Shown: positions 10,736 through 23,885, counted from the first letter of the stretch. The stretch: DNA of 64,000 nucleotides from Saxidomus purpurata (GCA_022818135.1 JAFMSR010000015.1:1923059-1987058), one strand, 5' to 3'. Numbers and translations are program-made. Notes: generated by a model not told the origin, from the letters alone.

Positions 10736-12050
10736 GTAGTTGGACAATTATCACAGTTTTTGCAAAGCATGATGGAAGTTACGTAGAATATGTTATTGAC
10801 ATATGTTGATTTTATATTTAATTGTCCAACTACATCCAAACCAAAACACGAGGAGGCGCTCAGATCTTGACCCCCCCCAAAAAAAAAAGATTTAAAAAAA
10901 AAGAAGATTTTTATTGTCAATTGACCGAAAGTACAGCTGTTAAATTGAAAAATAAATCTTAATTCGTTATTTGTTTACATCTTTCGTTCTCTTAGAATTC
11001 TAATATCCTTCTTTTCTTTATCTTACTGTTGTTTTATTAACTTTGTTTGTAAACAGAACATGTAACTATGTGTATGTATACGGCAGTCAAATGTTGAAAC
11101 AATGGTGCATAGAATAATTCATTTCCGTCAACAATTAATGTTAACAAGTAAAATATGTGATAAATATAAATGTTAAAGCAATTTGTGATATTTAAATTAT
11201 GTGATATTCTGTGGTACTGATTACTGTACATTGATTCATTGCCTCTGTCTGCCATGCCACCAACACAAAGGGACCACAATGGAAATAAGAGTTTACTCTT
11301 TTTTGTGTTATCCCTGGTGTCGGTGTGCATGCCATGGTTATTATGTTCATGTTGTGATATTGTTTTATTGCATTCATGTTTGTTTTAGCCATGTATGTAC
11401 TCCATACCAAAATAAATCTTATCTTATCTTATCTTATCTTATCTTAACAGCATAAGGATGACAACGACAGTTTCGATATTAGCAATATATTAACTATATC
11501 CAAAATGGCGACTATATCTAGGTGTTACACCAGTCATTTTTTCTCATTTGATTCTATGGTAATTAGAGCACTTTTGCACATTTCCTGTGACTTTCACAAC
11601 AAAATTCAAGCAATCAGCTGTCCATATTTCTCATCTTCATCAATATCACAGTCAATCTACACTACAAAAGGTACATGGTCAACAATGAACTGTGTTGCTA
11701 TCACTCAATATCTGGAGACACTGTACAAATTTCCAAAGCTGTCATGTATGCCGGCGTGGAGTAATATTTGAACTTCCATCACAAAATGTAGTCCTGAAGA
11801 AGACAAGCAAAACAACTGTTAAAGTAATCAGAAATGGCCAAATATTTACAAAAAAAACAAAAATAATATCAAACAGGGAATGCCACGTACCAAAAACGCA
11901 GGGAATGCCACGTACCAAAAACAACAATAAATACAACTTACATTTCATCAAGCCATCCACAGACAGCTCTAAAATGGAGACTTCAAATTTTCAAAGAACT
12001 ACTTCCTAGTACAACGACCCGGAAGTACTTGTTGACCGGTGTCACACATT
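10736..12050. other. No gene; small hairpin and a LINE-like tail
   Basis: TGTAGTTGGACAATT (about 10735-10750) is mirrored by AATTGTCCAACTACA (about 10819-10833). At 11412-11446 AATAAA is followed by five TCTTA-type pentamers, which looks like the 3' tail of a LINE or SINE reading left to right. A 21-base repeat containing GGGAATGCCACGTACC occurs twice at about 11877-11920. No protein-coding segment is supported. Confidence 0.5.
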
Positions 12051-12065
12051 TAGCTTTCAAATCGG

Positions 12066-12345
12066 TGGGACATGATTTGATTTGAATTGAATTTTATAAA
12101 GGTCCGTCCATGAGAGCAAATGTATTAGCTTTTTCTTCGTGGATGAGATTAGCATGTCTCCTACCATGCCTATACTAACTACTTTTCTGAGTCCAAAAAA
12201 GGAGAAATTTATATGACTGCAATTTCCAGTCAGTTGTAGCCAAAAGGTGTTTTTGATTGGTTGCCGAAAAGTAGGTCAATCGCAGTGACCAATAAGATCT
12301 GTTAGACTCGGTGGGACTTGGAACCAGCTAATTTATGTAAGGAAC
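12066..12345. repeat. Left arm of an 8.3-kb-spaced inverted repeat
   Basis: From GATTTGATTTGAATTG inward this sequence matches, in reverse complement, 20060-20345. Shared words include GGTCCGTCCA, GGAGAAATTTA, TGACTGCAATTTCCAG and TTTGATTGGTT. By eye identity is roughly three-quarters. Both copies have the ATTTGATTTGA-type tract on the outer side, so they may be two retroposon copies with outward tails or the ends of one old element. Confidence 0.65.
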
Positions 12346-15300
12346 TTGCCGACCTATTAGATATCTGTGGTCTCTGATTGGTCCAAAATGATTTGTAGAA
12401 CTAAAGTTTTCTAAAATTAGAATCAAAAGTACAATAGTTGAGCATAACAAAAAATTAGTTTATGAATTTTCTGATTAATAATACGGTGCCCAATGGCTTT
12501 CTGACTATATTGATTTTTGACAGAATGTAAAGGAGGTTTTAGGAATACCCGAAATGACGTCATTCGTGCGCATGCGCATTGACTGGCCGTCAATTGATCG
12601 GCCAAAATGAAAAGGAAATGGAGCAATTGACTGTACGACAGTTTATATTTTAGGCTATAACGTTATGAAATAAAACAAAATCTAGTTTATATGCAGTGGT
12701 TATGTTGCCATGACTATGCCAGTGATGCTTATGTATAGTTTTAATTATAAAGTCCGATATGAAAATGTGAATTTTGACTGAATCGGCCAAAACTAATTTA
12801 ATTTGTAAGCTTTCCCTACGTGCTATTCCTGACGAAAGTGTCCCTATTTTTTGTTTAATTAGCGCCGAAATTCATTATTTTCAAATAGTTCTTTAGTATA
12901 TTTTGTTGCTTTACAAAGAGAAAAAACTACGGTAAAGTTCTCCGCATTTTTAAGATGATCGTGTACGTTTACGTGATCCCGAAGAAATCATGTTAGGGGA
13001 CGTACCGCATCTCTAAAATATCTTGTTAGAATTTTTCAGACTCCACTTTTTGCCACAAAATATTTTTTATATAAATACATGATATTAATTTGTAAACTAT
13101 ATACTTTGTTAAGAAAGTTTTAGGCTGTATTCGGGTAATTTCCCTATTCCATTTCTCTGATTTCAGTTAAAAAGTATTCAATGAAATCATGCATGTGACA
13201 AATCTGTGAAGCGTACATCTATTTATGAATAGTGTCAAATTAAACTTTAAAAACCATGAAAACCATATAGCTATATAATGCTATATGTTTTCACAACGCC
13301 TGACGATGACGTGAGACACAATTAAATGACACGTTGCCATATATATAGAGACCTAGTAAGGTATCTTGTCCCTAGAGCATAAAGCACGGTATACATGATA
13401 TAACTTGGATTTAATTAATCCATGTAACATCCTGTTTATAGACTAATTGGTCACACATTATAGATGAGAACTTTACCGACCACTTTGGTTGAATTACATA
13501 ACGTGGAATATGGCACACATCAAACAGTGATTGGACCTACATGATAAATTTTATTCATTTTAAATTGTTAGTCATAATATTTTATGACCCTTGATATAAG
13601 AACCCAGATCAGACAGAATATTGTTTTATTTCAGATTAGTGAGTTTCTTTTTATTTTAGTGGCGATAACAAATTTTGTTTTCTTTAAATGTGAGGTTTTC
13701 CACTAATCTGCATATACTTTGTTAATCAAACAACATGCCATCAAACATATATAAAATTTTGAAATAATGAGTTATCGCAGACGTAAACCGGCGTGTGGGC
13801 ATTTCAAGCAAGCAGTTGCTCAGCTAAGATAATATATAATTAATTAGACATGTTTTATCATGTGTTATTAAATGTTTTAATACAACCTGGGTCCTAATAT
13901 TAGACCTATACAGATACAATATTTATTGGGAAGTGTCTTTTTTACCCGTGTCCATCGCTGTAGATCTCATGGACGTAGATTATATCAAAGCAGGGATCTT
14001 TTTTATCATTTATTTTTGAGACATACATATCCATCATATAGCAAACAATAGGAAATACACAAAGGTACCATTATGCATGGGAGTCATTCATACTTGGGTC
14101 TAAGCGAGTTCATCAGGGGAGAAATCCATCTGTCGGCCGGGACTGTAAACATTAAAAGAAATACACAAAGTACTTTTAAAGTATAATTATGCTCTTGTGT
14201 AATGTAAAGTGTGCTGGGTATTTTTATAAATACTAAAGGGTAAAATAGAAAGAGAATAATCAGTGAAGTAAAGAAGTGAAACGGAAAATCTCACAAAGCC
14301 TGATCAAAGTTAGTCTTTGATCATGGCAAAAACTAACAGATATACATTATATCGGAAATATCTTCCAAACTTAAACGAAACTTAACAAAATATAGTTTAT
14401 TTTGGCGATAAATAATGTCTATACTGTATCAATACACATTCGGCATATAGCCGATTCAATACAGTTGACGAGAGAGATCGTGTTTGCAAAACAAAACCCT
14501 GTATTACGTAATAATTTCTTCTGATAACAGATCAGTGCGGTGGGAAGCGGTCGGTAGTCAGTGTTTTTGTATTGCTCGGGGTGTTTTAACGACCGTAACT
14601 TTTTTAAAACAAAAGATATTTTAAAATGTTTTATATCACTGGAAAGCTAATAAAATATACACTTTATTCATTATTTTCATTTTTTTTTTAAGATTCAAAA
14701 TGAAAAATTTGCAAGCGCTTAACTTACACTGTTTAAATGGTCATAGCCAGCAACAAGCCGTTATAAATCAAAGCGCTGTGAGCGCTGAAGGCCTGGGGAC
14801 TATAGATTAACTCCCCTAAAAACAACTTTTGACCGTGATTTGCGCTGAATCTTACCAAAAGCGCGGTTCGAAAATGCGCAGGGGACGAAATTTAGTATAT
14901 GACACAGAATGAATGATTCACAAATATATGGGTGGCAGGGAAGTTTGTTTTATTATAAAACATACGTTGAATGAAAAATAATCACATGGTTAACAATATC
15001 AATTGTTTGAGAGAACAATAAAAATAATTCGATCTGCGCTTGGTTCAACTTCAAGCGATATCTGATGATGTGGATTGAAAATTAGTGTGTACCAAGGACA
15101 AGACCTTGAAAGAAATAAACAAAGAAATACCAGCAATGAAATATAAATACAGTACTGTACAATGTGTATAACAGGGAAAACCAAAAATGATTCTTGGTTA
15201 CCTTGTAGTTGTAATCGGTGAAACCGTTCGCTGGGCCTTGACATGCAGCGTCCTCGATAAATGGCGGGTGATTTTGATCACGTGAGTTCCCTCTCGGGAA

Positions 15301-16094
15301 TGTACGTAAATTATATCTTTTTTTTTAAAGAAATTTATTTTTAGGTAAATATATATGTAATCGTTCGTAAGTATAAGAAAGTTGTCAATGAAATAACATC
15401 AGAAATTTGAAAATAAAACTACAAACTCTTATATCGAGCTCCGTACGATTCCGTAAATTTCCGTAAATATCCGTACTTTTCCGTGATATGCATATGATTA
15501 TCTTCCGTAATCAGCTAACAGCGCAGTCATTTCTAAAACAGAAAAAAATGTGTAATACAGCCCGTAAGCTATATACCTTTCTGCAATCGTTTGAAGTTGT
15601 ATGTACTGTTTTTATTTGTAATAATTATGTTCTTATCGTATGCGACATTCAAACAGAAGATTGATCTGGTCTGTCTTGCACTACTTTACCATAGCGCATG
15701 TTTACAGTTGTTATTCGCACATAGCACAGTTAAATTGTCTGCAGTGTTTGAAATGTGGTATGCTAACTTAGGCCTAGGGGACTTTCAGTCCCATACGTGC
15801 CAAAAATCAAGTGTCAATATAAACGGTATTTGTTTCAAAAGAGATATTTTAATGTGAAAATATGAGTTTCAAGAGCATTTCATGACTTTTTGAATTTTAA
15901 AAATCCTTCAGATAGCAAAAAAAGTTATAAAAATTCAAAAATTCCTTTCCGAAACACAAGCATTGTAAACACAACTGTTATTGCCCACTAGCAATCCCAT
16001 CAAAATTGCCGTGTGACGTCACGGCGATCTCTCCTTTTTTTAGTTACGGAAAATCCCGAATGTGACGTCACACTAAAACCTCCTAAACACAAAT
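12346..16094. other. Large gene-free stretch
   Basis: AT-rich. A short cluster of CCGTA words occurs at 15440-15490. Two TGACGTCA (CRE-type) palindromes lie at 16014-16073 in mirrored context. A few ORFs of 80-90 codons exist but show no recognisable protein content. No transposon ends were identified besides the flanking arms. Confidence 0.4.
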
Positions 16095-16400
16095 CCTACA
16101 GACAGATGAGAAAAATGCCTTCTCAATATCTACAAGGCCCTCATCTTAAGCAAAATTAACTATGGCAGCATAGTTTATGCATCCGTTACAGATTCTCAAC
16201 TGAAAAAAATATTCAAAGAATACAAAACAGGGCACTAAAAACCATTATAGGATGTCCGAGGCACACCCCGACCCTCCCTTTACATACCGAGACCGCCATT
16301 ATTCCACTGCCTTTGCAGAGAGAACTTCAAGCATTAAAATACTGGGCCAGAAGCTCCAGACTGGGCACAAATTTACCTATTAATGATGAAATATTTCTTG
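16095..16400 (+). pseudogene. LINE ORF2 C-terminal fragment (I/Jockey-like)
   Basis: Reads LILSKINYGSIVYASVTD, then after a frameshift IQNRALKTIIGCPRHTP and LQRELQALKYWARSS, the region after the RT domain typical of I/Jockey LINEs. A C/G homopolymer block (14 C, then 6 G, near 16406-16425) follows immediately. The continuing frame to 16657 has no recognisable content. No RT core is present in this copy. Confidence 0.75.
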
Positions 16401-16425
16401 CATACCCCCCCCCCCCCCGGGGGGA

Positions 16426-17278
16426 AAGTATGGGCGGATCCCAGCACGAGGAGGGAAGAGATCAGCCTATAAGTACATCTCGGGCTTACTTGACAGCACC
16501 CGAACTACTTTCGTGTATTCAACTCGTACCTGGAACACTTTATTTCCGAGATACGTTTCACGGCGGTTTATATGTGAAAGACAGTAATGTTTTTCGTAAG
16601 CGCAAACAAAGCTCTTATAAGAAAGCACACAATTTAATATTTTTCAAGTTTATGTAACAGGAATTTCATTTTTAGGAATGGTTCGAATTTTCAGGGTACG
16701 CAATAACGGTTCAAATTACGAAAATTGTTGGTAGCGAATATCCATGTAGTTTTGAAGCAAGAGTTGATTGCAAAAAGAAATGGTGCTTTTTATGGTGTCA
16801 CAAGCAAAAGCATCAAATTTTAGAAATGTTTAGCAACATAATCTATTCATATTTCAAATTCATACTTTTTCAAAACAAATAATGGCGGTAAATGACGTCA
16901 CAGTTTCTCTTGATAAATGACGTCATTGTATAAACAAAACCAATTAATTAAATCAATGTCGGTGGAATAGTCGCATTAATCAAGTAAACTGGACGTGCGT
17001 CAGGAGAATTTCTGTTTAGGATTAATTAATATTTTTTGGTTTCACAACGTAAATAAAGTATAGTTTTGGATGCGATCAAGCACTATGTTTTAGCGCTAGA
17101 TACATAAACAGTGGTTAATTCACGTGTGAATCTACCAAATTTCCTACGCAAAGGGGTTCCATGCGGGGAATTATATAAATTTAATCAACATGGAGTTTTA
17201 ATTTTCCGCACAACATAGTAGGGCCTATTAAGCGGTTTTCTCGTAGAAACTGCGATGAAAAAGAAGTATGCAAGAAAA
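16426..17278. other. No gene seen
   Basis: Contains two further TGACGTCA-like sites (about 16894 and 16919) but no coding or repeat structure that I can define. Confidence 0.35.
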
Positions 17279-17485
17279 AGGATCTTGCATGGCCTACTGT
17301 GGAGGACTGGGTTGTCCCGACCCTCGGGAAAGCGGGGGAGGGTCGGAACCTCGCTTCGCTCGGTTCCTCCTATCCCCCCCGCTTTCCCTCTGGTCGGAAC
17401 AACCCAGTCCTCCACAGCAGGCCATGTAAGATCCTCATAGTGACCACCCTGCATATTTTTACTATGAGGATCTTACATGGCCTGC
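17279..17485. repeat. Long palindrome / foldback unit
   Basis: GGATCTTGCATGGCCTACTG and the following GGAGGACTGGGTTGT at 17280-17315 are mirrored by ACAACCCAGTCC and CAGGCCATGTAAGATCC at 17398-17433, giving arms of about 60 nt. The centre (17345-17370) is itself a near-perfect palindrome around CTCGCTTCGCTCGG. The outer right arm is mirrored again at 17462-17484 (CTATGAGGATCTTACATGGC). Overlapping ORFs on both strands are by-products of this symmetry. Confidence 0.85.
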
Positions 17486-20059
17486 CGTATTCGAATTTAT
17501 CAAAAATATAGGATACAATGAAAAAATATAGATAAGGACTGTTTACACAATGGACTGCTCGGCAAACACTCAAACCCACACACCCACTTCACAAACCACA
17601 AGCATCCCAGGTTGACTTATAGTAAGTGGCAAGCAAAATGGAGACGACTTGCATGTCTGGAGGGTAGAAAAATAGCAAAATAATATACTAGCTTGACACA
17701 TACGAGATCAGAATAGCCTCCTGCCAATGTTATGGCGGCTCCAATCGAAAGAAAGGTGATAACTAATCTGTGATCGCATGCGGTCATGCTAGTAGCTAAG
17801 TGACCGGTATGAGCCCCCGCCTCACAGCATCCGCACCAACAGTCATGTACAGGCGTCTCTTATAAGGGTAAAATGTAGGAGAAAATATGTAAAATTACAT
17901 AGGGGTAAATATAGCACGACTAATATAGGTTGTAAATATGTTATTTCGTAGTGACAAGCTAGTAAATTCTATTAGTGACCTAAAACAAATATTTTTCACA
18001 CTAAGAAACCCCAATACACACCCAATAAACCAGGGGTGTCCTGTAATACGTCTTTAAGTAGCTTAGTATACTTTATTATACATGTATATACGTTAAAATG
18101 AAGGAGCTTCCGGTACAGAAAGGTCAAGGACACTGAACCCCCACCTCAGGTGAATCTTTTCGGCAAAACACATATCTAATTACTGATTTCATATACCTCC
18201 GGAAAACAGGAAAAGTTTATAGTAAAATACTTTAGAACTAGATAAGGGTTACCCAACACCCTAGCTATAATTATTAAGCACGATTTAGAAAAGATCTGAA
18301 CTGAAAATTGTAAAGATTGAAAAAGTTAGACAAATTTGTTACAGAGACTTTATCCCGCGATTTTCCAAAATTTTCGGGCATAAAAAACAATTTATAAATG
18401 ATACAAGACAATGACAGTATCGACCAAATTATATTTAGAATAACAAGCGCCAAAGATATAACACCAAAAACCGTAGGAAAAAAGCTTTATTTAAACAAAA
18501 TCGGCATAAAATCCTTTGTCTCTATACATATAAAAGTACTATACAGTATATTTACAACAACTACATCTGTACAACTTGACATGTGACGGAAGCTTAGTAG
18601 ATTAGATAGTTATTAGTCAATTCATAGAAATATATGAAATTAACAAATTTTTACTTTTCAGCGGTTCTAGTGTCTGAATACCTACGTAGGAAAAAATAGT
18701 GTCTGTGGCAACATACCACTATAACCCATGTATAAACAAACCCCTGGTGATTACAAAAACATACAACTAATAAATGTCCAATATAATCACCAGGACAATG
18801 ACTGGAAAAACGTAGAAAATAGAAATAATCACAATTAATGACTGCTTAAACAAGAAAACGCATACTTAATGCCCATATAAAGAGTCATTAACTAACCAAA
18901 AACAGTGATTGATCCTATAACTAGATTCCCCAGACATTGCAGAAAATGCATAAAACACTAATTATTTCCAAAATGGAACCAGTAATCTACTGTCAAATAA
19001 CAGCCGGATCCAAAAAGCCAAACGCGCACCTGTTATAACTCCATCCGGTTCATGCGCACTAAAAGTCGGAGTATGTCACCCAAAACCAACAAGTAGGTCT
19101 GGTCAAGTAGTACGAACAGCAATGTTAATCTTAAAAAGCACATCTAACTTTCGCAATTATATTTTCGGAACATTAAAGATGTGTAATATAAGAATAAAAC
19201 TACATTAAGAAAAATCTTACTCAGGCACGAAAAACCCAATCACACACAACAACGACGATGTGAAAAGTACTGGTTAGTCACCAGGATCAGGAATAGTAGT
19301 TCACCAGCATCTGTCCGAGAACCGAATCGCCGATCATGCAGATCATGATCTACACTTACTTCTTTTTTATTATTTATAAGTAAAAATAAAACAGATTAAC
19401 AGATTAAAATTAAAATTTCCTTCTGAAACAATTAAAAAGAATTTCTCACCAAAATTCCACAAAATTTTAATAAAATTTCTATTTTTACGAAATCATGATC
19501 TACAGCAACATTCATATATTTAAAGACTAATTTTGGCATTCTATCCATTTTATAATACAAATGATTCAAATAATTACATTAATGACTGTGCTTTTTCAAC
19601 AGTAGTAGACCGAACTGGCGGCCATTTGCACATTACTGAATGGCTAATCATTTTTGTCTCTCCTGGCTCCATTGGTTAATTTACTATCCGATTTTTGCTT
19701 CAAGCTCCGGTAGTAAACAACCAACTAGTACAAGTCTCTTTATAATTTTCTATTGTACATCATTATAATTGAAGAAGTAAAGTTAACAAGTAGCCTCTGC
19801 GGTTGCTGGCTTATTTGGCTTTTAAGGGGTTTTTATATTTTCAAAATTTCAGAGTAGGAACATAAGTCAAACTTTCATGCATACTTTTAACTTGTTAGAA
19901 TAAGTAAAACCATCTTTCGGACAACATTTTATTCTCTCATTCAGGACAATTAAAATTTTTATCATCACAAAAAGCTAAGCAAAATAAAAATAGGACAACA
20001 CTTTATCAAAAGGGATTTTTACTTTACAAAACAAACACATATAACATCTAGTATCAAAA
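17486..20059. other. Gene-free stretch upstream of the RS gene
   Basis: No recognisable coding segment. ATCATGATC words at 19330-19355 and 19492-19500 resemble the palindrome in the 42-bp satellite at 27.9 kb, but there is no array here. Confidence 0.35.
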
Positions 20060-20345
20060 TGTTCTAAAAACTGTTAGGCTACCACGATCCAGACATAGAA
20101 ACTAGGTCAATCACACTTAGATCTCATTAGTCGCCGTGACTGGCCTACTCTTTGGTAACCAATCAAATTCAACCTTTGGCTATACTAGCTGGAAATTGCA
20201 GTCAGGTAAATTTCTCCTATTTCTGGCTTCAAAATTATTTTTTTAGGCATGACGGGAGACATGCCGGGGTCTCATCCAGATATTAAGCTAACATAAGTGC
20301 TCTTTTGGACGGACCTTGATAAAATTCTCATCAAATCAAATCAAA
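20060..20345. repeat. Right arm of the 8.3-kb-spaced inverted repeat
   Basis: Reverse-complement match to 12066-12345, ending in ATCAAATCAAATCAAAAT. It lies about 250 bp upstream of the RS-gene start codon, so it may overlap that gene's promoter region. Confidence 0.65.
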
Positions 20346-20600
20346 ATCCTACAGACGAGGGGGTGATGTCCTACTTGGGCATTTTTCGGCTCTAAAGTAA
20401 CTCTTTATGTACATAAAAAAGGGGAATTTTGGGTGTGAATTAGGTGGTTCTACAGATTTATTGGGGTGTTTTGGTGTGCGGACCGTGCTTAAATGTTATA
20501 CAGTAAGTCTATGGAAAAAGATTTAGTGTAGTCATACCTATTTCACACTCGGAGCCAAGCGTCGCGTGATTCAGATCTGGTAGTATTTTTCGTTCGAAAA

Positions 20601-20683
20601 ATGGGTTACAAAGACAAATACAAACATCAACAGAGGTCTAGATCAAAAGAAAAATATCGGCCAAAGAAAAAGAAATACAACCG
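20601..20683 (+). CDS. RS/KR-rich splicing-type protein, exon 1
   Basis: First coding exon: an ATG with strong context (CGAAAAATGGG), then 27 codons reading MGYKDKYKHQQRSRSKEKYR followed by PKKKKYN, ending in a phase-2 split codon CG|G at a GT donor (GTATTA). If not spliced the frame stops after two more codons. The reading joins in phase with the exon at 37950 to give NR-SDSEDSDDSES. The predicted protein is extremely rich in Arg, Ser, Lys and Glu, as in nuclear speckle or spliceosome-associated RS proteins. The family is not certain; a CWC25/NKAP-type splicing factor is one possibility but no diagnostic domain lies in these exons. Additional exons in the 17.3-kb first intron cannot be excluded. 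Confidence 0.62.
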
Positions 20684-21183
20684 GTATTAAATTATTGTAA
20701 AAATAATATGTTTAGTCGAAACATGCAACAAATGATTTTCGGATTATTTCATTTCGGATAGTTGTACAAGAGACTAAAAAGATAGTAACTTTTATTTTGA
20801 GTCGGCATGGTATATAGTAAGACAACAGAAGCTATGTACTGGCAAGAGTCCTACAACCGGACACTTTTCAAACATATTTTTCGATAACTCTGACAATTTT
20901 TGTGTCTAGCAATCAAAATTTTACCAGTAGAAAGTTGGGTTCTTCTCCGAAACGAAAAGTTAAGTTGTTAACCCATCAGATTAAATCAATCACATTTTTG
21001 AGGCCCGGCTGTGGGGTTACCAAATTGCTATATTTTATTGACCAACTGTACCATGTTTCCGACAAGTGTCCGGTTTGATGGTTGTCCGGGTTTGGTGGTC
21101 CCCAACCAGTATAGCTTTAGTAAATTGAAACTCCTACAGTTTGTGTACAATAAACGCGGTGACCCAAGTAAGGTAGATATGTA
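20684..21183 (+). other. Start of RS-gene intron 1
   Basis: Intronic if the exon 1 model is right. No other structure seen before the MITE at 21190. Confidence 0.4.
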
Positions 21184-21189
21184 AATAAT

Positions 21190-21964
21190 CATACCTGTGA
21201 ACCATTTTTGATAGAAATGAGGGAGATTTGTCCTAAAAATGAGGGAGATTGGTCATTTTTGCGGGAGATTTTAACGCATGCATGCGCTTCAAGATACTAA
21301 AGTTACAAATGGTATTGAAAAGCTGCTTTAAATATCTGTTTTAAATTATAGTGTTTTTAAATCTACTTTCACTTTCTGTTCACAATATAATTATCTGTAA
21401 AGTGACAGTAGGATTTAGAAATATGCATTTAGAAATAAAAATATATCTAAAATATTGGCTTGGTAATCATGAATTCTTATATTGTGATTAGAAAATGAAA
21501 ATCGATTTAGACGTATTGCCAGGTAATAGTTGTAGCTATACTATCTTATTTTCCAGCCTTCATGTTTTGTACCTTTTGTCCGATCTGTTTACATCCTGTG
21601 ATTAATTAATTTTATGGACTAGGATTTACCACTCTGCCTACTTAGCCATAATCCATTACGTAATGACCCCTGATAGACCAATTAACAATTATAATCCCCA
21701 TCATAAAATGTGTGAAAAACTGACAAGCAATTAACAACAACAGGTGACACATGGAAGCAGACTGGTATACAATTTAGCGGAGATATTGATAAATCAGTCT
21801 GCACAAATTGGAAAACCAGTCAATAATTTGTTTACTGTCTGGGTTTAAGGTCAATTTGATCATAATTGACGATCTATGGTAGAATGGCACCTCCTGGCGG
21901 GAGATTATTTTTCCCTTTGAATTCCGGTAGTATACCGCAAGAAACGGTAGGGTTCACAGGTATG
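21190..21964. mobile_element. MITE, 775 bp, 14-bp TIR, AATAAT duplication
   Basis: Perfect inverted ends CATACCTGTGAACC (21190-21203) and GGTTCACAGGTATG (21951-21964), flanked on both sides by AATAAT (21184-21189 and 21965-21970). The interior holds GAGGGAGATT-type repeats near the left end and GGCGGGAGATT near the right, likely subterminal binding sites. There is no transposase. The 6-bp duplication may be the true target length or part of a longer eroded one, so the superfamily is open. Confidence 0.85.
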
Positions 21965-22230
21965 AATAATAGATGATTGAAAGAGATGCAAACATGCCTA
22001 AATCCTACAGTCAGAATCTCAGATTCGGAAGAACATATCAGCTGACTTAACTTTCCTGTGGCATTTCTATCTCTCTATCTTCCTGTACTGTTGAACCCTT
22101 TACAGGGACTTAGACAATTTTGTGCGTGTCAAGCCACAAAGACTGTTAGTAGAAATATGGAAATAAAAAGAATTAAAAAAGAAACAGGTCAAAATTAGAG
22201 AAAAGGGGGAATAATTATGTTAATGATTAA

Positions 22231-22328
22231 AAGATAAAAACAGGGGTGGCTGTTGTAGCTTGTTTTCTTTTAGGCAGTGGATAAAAACAGGGGTGGCTCT
22301 TGTAGCTTGTTTTCTTTTAGGCAGTGGC
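22231..22328. repeat. Tandem duplication of about 48 bp
   Basis: Two near-identical units containing AAACAGGGGTGGCT and TGTTTTCTTTTAGGCAGTGG lie side by side, with one base difference seen in the core (CTGTTG versus CTCTTG). Confidence 0.85.
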
Positions 22329-23050
22329 TAGAATTACATTACCTCTAGCCTCAAGGTTCTGGGTAGGATTTTAAAAGTAGCAGTTCAGGACTCCCATGTC
22401 TGATAAAATAGGAGTCCCACCCAAAAAAGTTGCGGTCCCATGTTTTAAGTTTGGCAATCTTACCATGACCAAACATTTTTTTGGGCAATTTCTTTACAAA
22501 TAACAATATGTTTATAATTGAGCATTGTTGAGTCAAACACTTATTTCAATGTTCAGAGCATTAACAAACACATACTATTGAGACATGACCTGGAAAACAC
22601 CATAAATTTATGAAAGGCAGTGTACATAGTGAACCAGAATTATGAAGCGGACAAATCAATTGGCGTGTCATTATCGCCACGGTCATGGTATAATAGCTAT
22701 ATAGAAACAATGTATATGTTGATTATTATTGTTATTATTGTTATTAAAACTTTCTACTTCGTCTACTTCTAAAATGAATATTTTTCAACTCTGCCAGTCT
22801 CCTTTCGTTTTGATTTTTAATATCCATGCTTACACAGCCGTGTCTTCCACCACAATTCTAGAATTAAATATATATATGTAGCCATTTCTTTTTTGTCCAA
22901 CTGACAGGTATAGTACCATTTTCTATTTCTGAAATGAAGAATTTTCAAATTTAGAAATGCCCCCATCCCATTTTATTACTTTTATTTTGATATTCAAACC
23001 AATACATGGCGATATCATTCTTCAGTTGTTATTATATAATTGATATATAT
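22329..23050. other. Intronic sequence, no gene seen
   Basis: AT-rich, with a short ATT-type run at about 22722-22745. Nothing coding that I can support. Confidence 0.35.
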
Positions 23051-23054
23051 ACAA

Positions 23055-23055
<1 letters not shown>

Positions 23056-23106
<51 letters not shown>
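23056..23106. repeat. (TA)n microsatellite
   Basis: About 25 uninterrupted TA dinucleotides directly precede the repeat at 23107, as a microsatellite bordering a pearl/HINE-type element would. Confidence 0.97.
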
Positions 23107-23108
<2 letters not shown>

Positions 23109-23885
23109 AATTTTTGTTTTTTCGTGACCGGGCTGTTACTTGGTCATTCATGAATAGATTTTCATATAACATGGCACAAATGTTCAGCAAATAAACGACG
23201 TGTAGCATACAAGACCCATGTCCCTACCTCAAATGTCAAGGACACACTTAGAGTCTAAAGGTAGTTGAATCATGTATATATGCAGACATTTGTGTCTGGA
23301 CTGTTACTTTGTCATGCATTTAAGGATTTTGAAATAACTTGGCACAACTGTTCAGCATATCAGGACGACGTGTCACATACAAGACCGGCACCCCTACCTC
23401 AAAGGTCAAGGTCACACTTAGAATTTAATGGTAATGGAATACTGTATACATTCGTGTCTGGACATGCATTGAAGGATTTTGAAATAACTTGGAACAAATG
23501 TTCAGCATATCAAGACAATGTGTCTTGTGCAATACCCAAGACCCTACCTCAAAGGTCAAGGTCACACTTAAAGTTTAAAGGTCTTGGAATCCTGCATAAA
23601 TGGAATGGTAACTCTGTCATGCATGGAAGGATTTTAAAATTACTTTACACAATTGTTGAGCACATGGAGATGATGTGTCTTGCACATGTCCCACATCTTT
23701 ACCTTGAGGGTCAGGGTCACACTTAGAGGTCCGAGGATATAGAATCGTGTATATATGCACATGTTCATGTCCGGAATGTAAGTCTGTTATACATTGAAGG
23801 ATTTTAAAATGAATTGGCACATGGAGTAATAGTGTTGTGTGTAGGTACCGGGTCCACACCTTGATGGTCATGACAAGGTCACAGA
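23107..23885 (+). mobile_element. HINE-like repeat with five tandem units, ends missing
   Basis: Tandem units of about 150-170 bp, each with a GTCCGGACTGTAACT-like start, TTGAAGGATTTTGAAATAAC, GGCACAAATGTTCAGCA and AAAGGTCAAGGTCACACTTA. They are the same units as in the 25441-26128 element. Neither the 5' ATGCCCCCG hairpin nor the 3' CTCTTG end is present; the left boundary is the TA microsatellite. Confidence 0.78.

Noticed and set aside
15591..15857. 88-codon ORF starting with a hydrophobic segment, possibly a secreted peptide
   Set aside because: No recognisable mature region or cysteine pattern, no splice context, and AT-rich DNA readily gives hydrophobic N-termini.
17185..17579. Four overlapping ORFs on both strands at 17.2-17.6 kb
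   Set aside because: They mirror each other because the DNA is palindromic; the peptides are reverse-complement echoes.
23265..23726. 153-codon ORF within tandem repeats at 23.3-23.7 kb
   Set aside because: It runs through HINE-like tandem units that also occur with stops and indels in other copies; the unit length, not selection, keeps it open.
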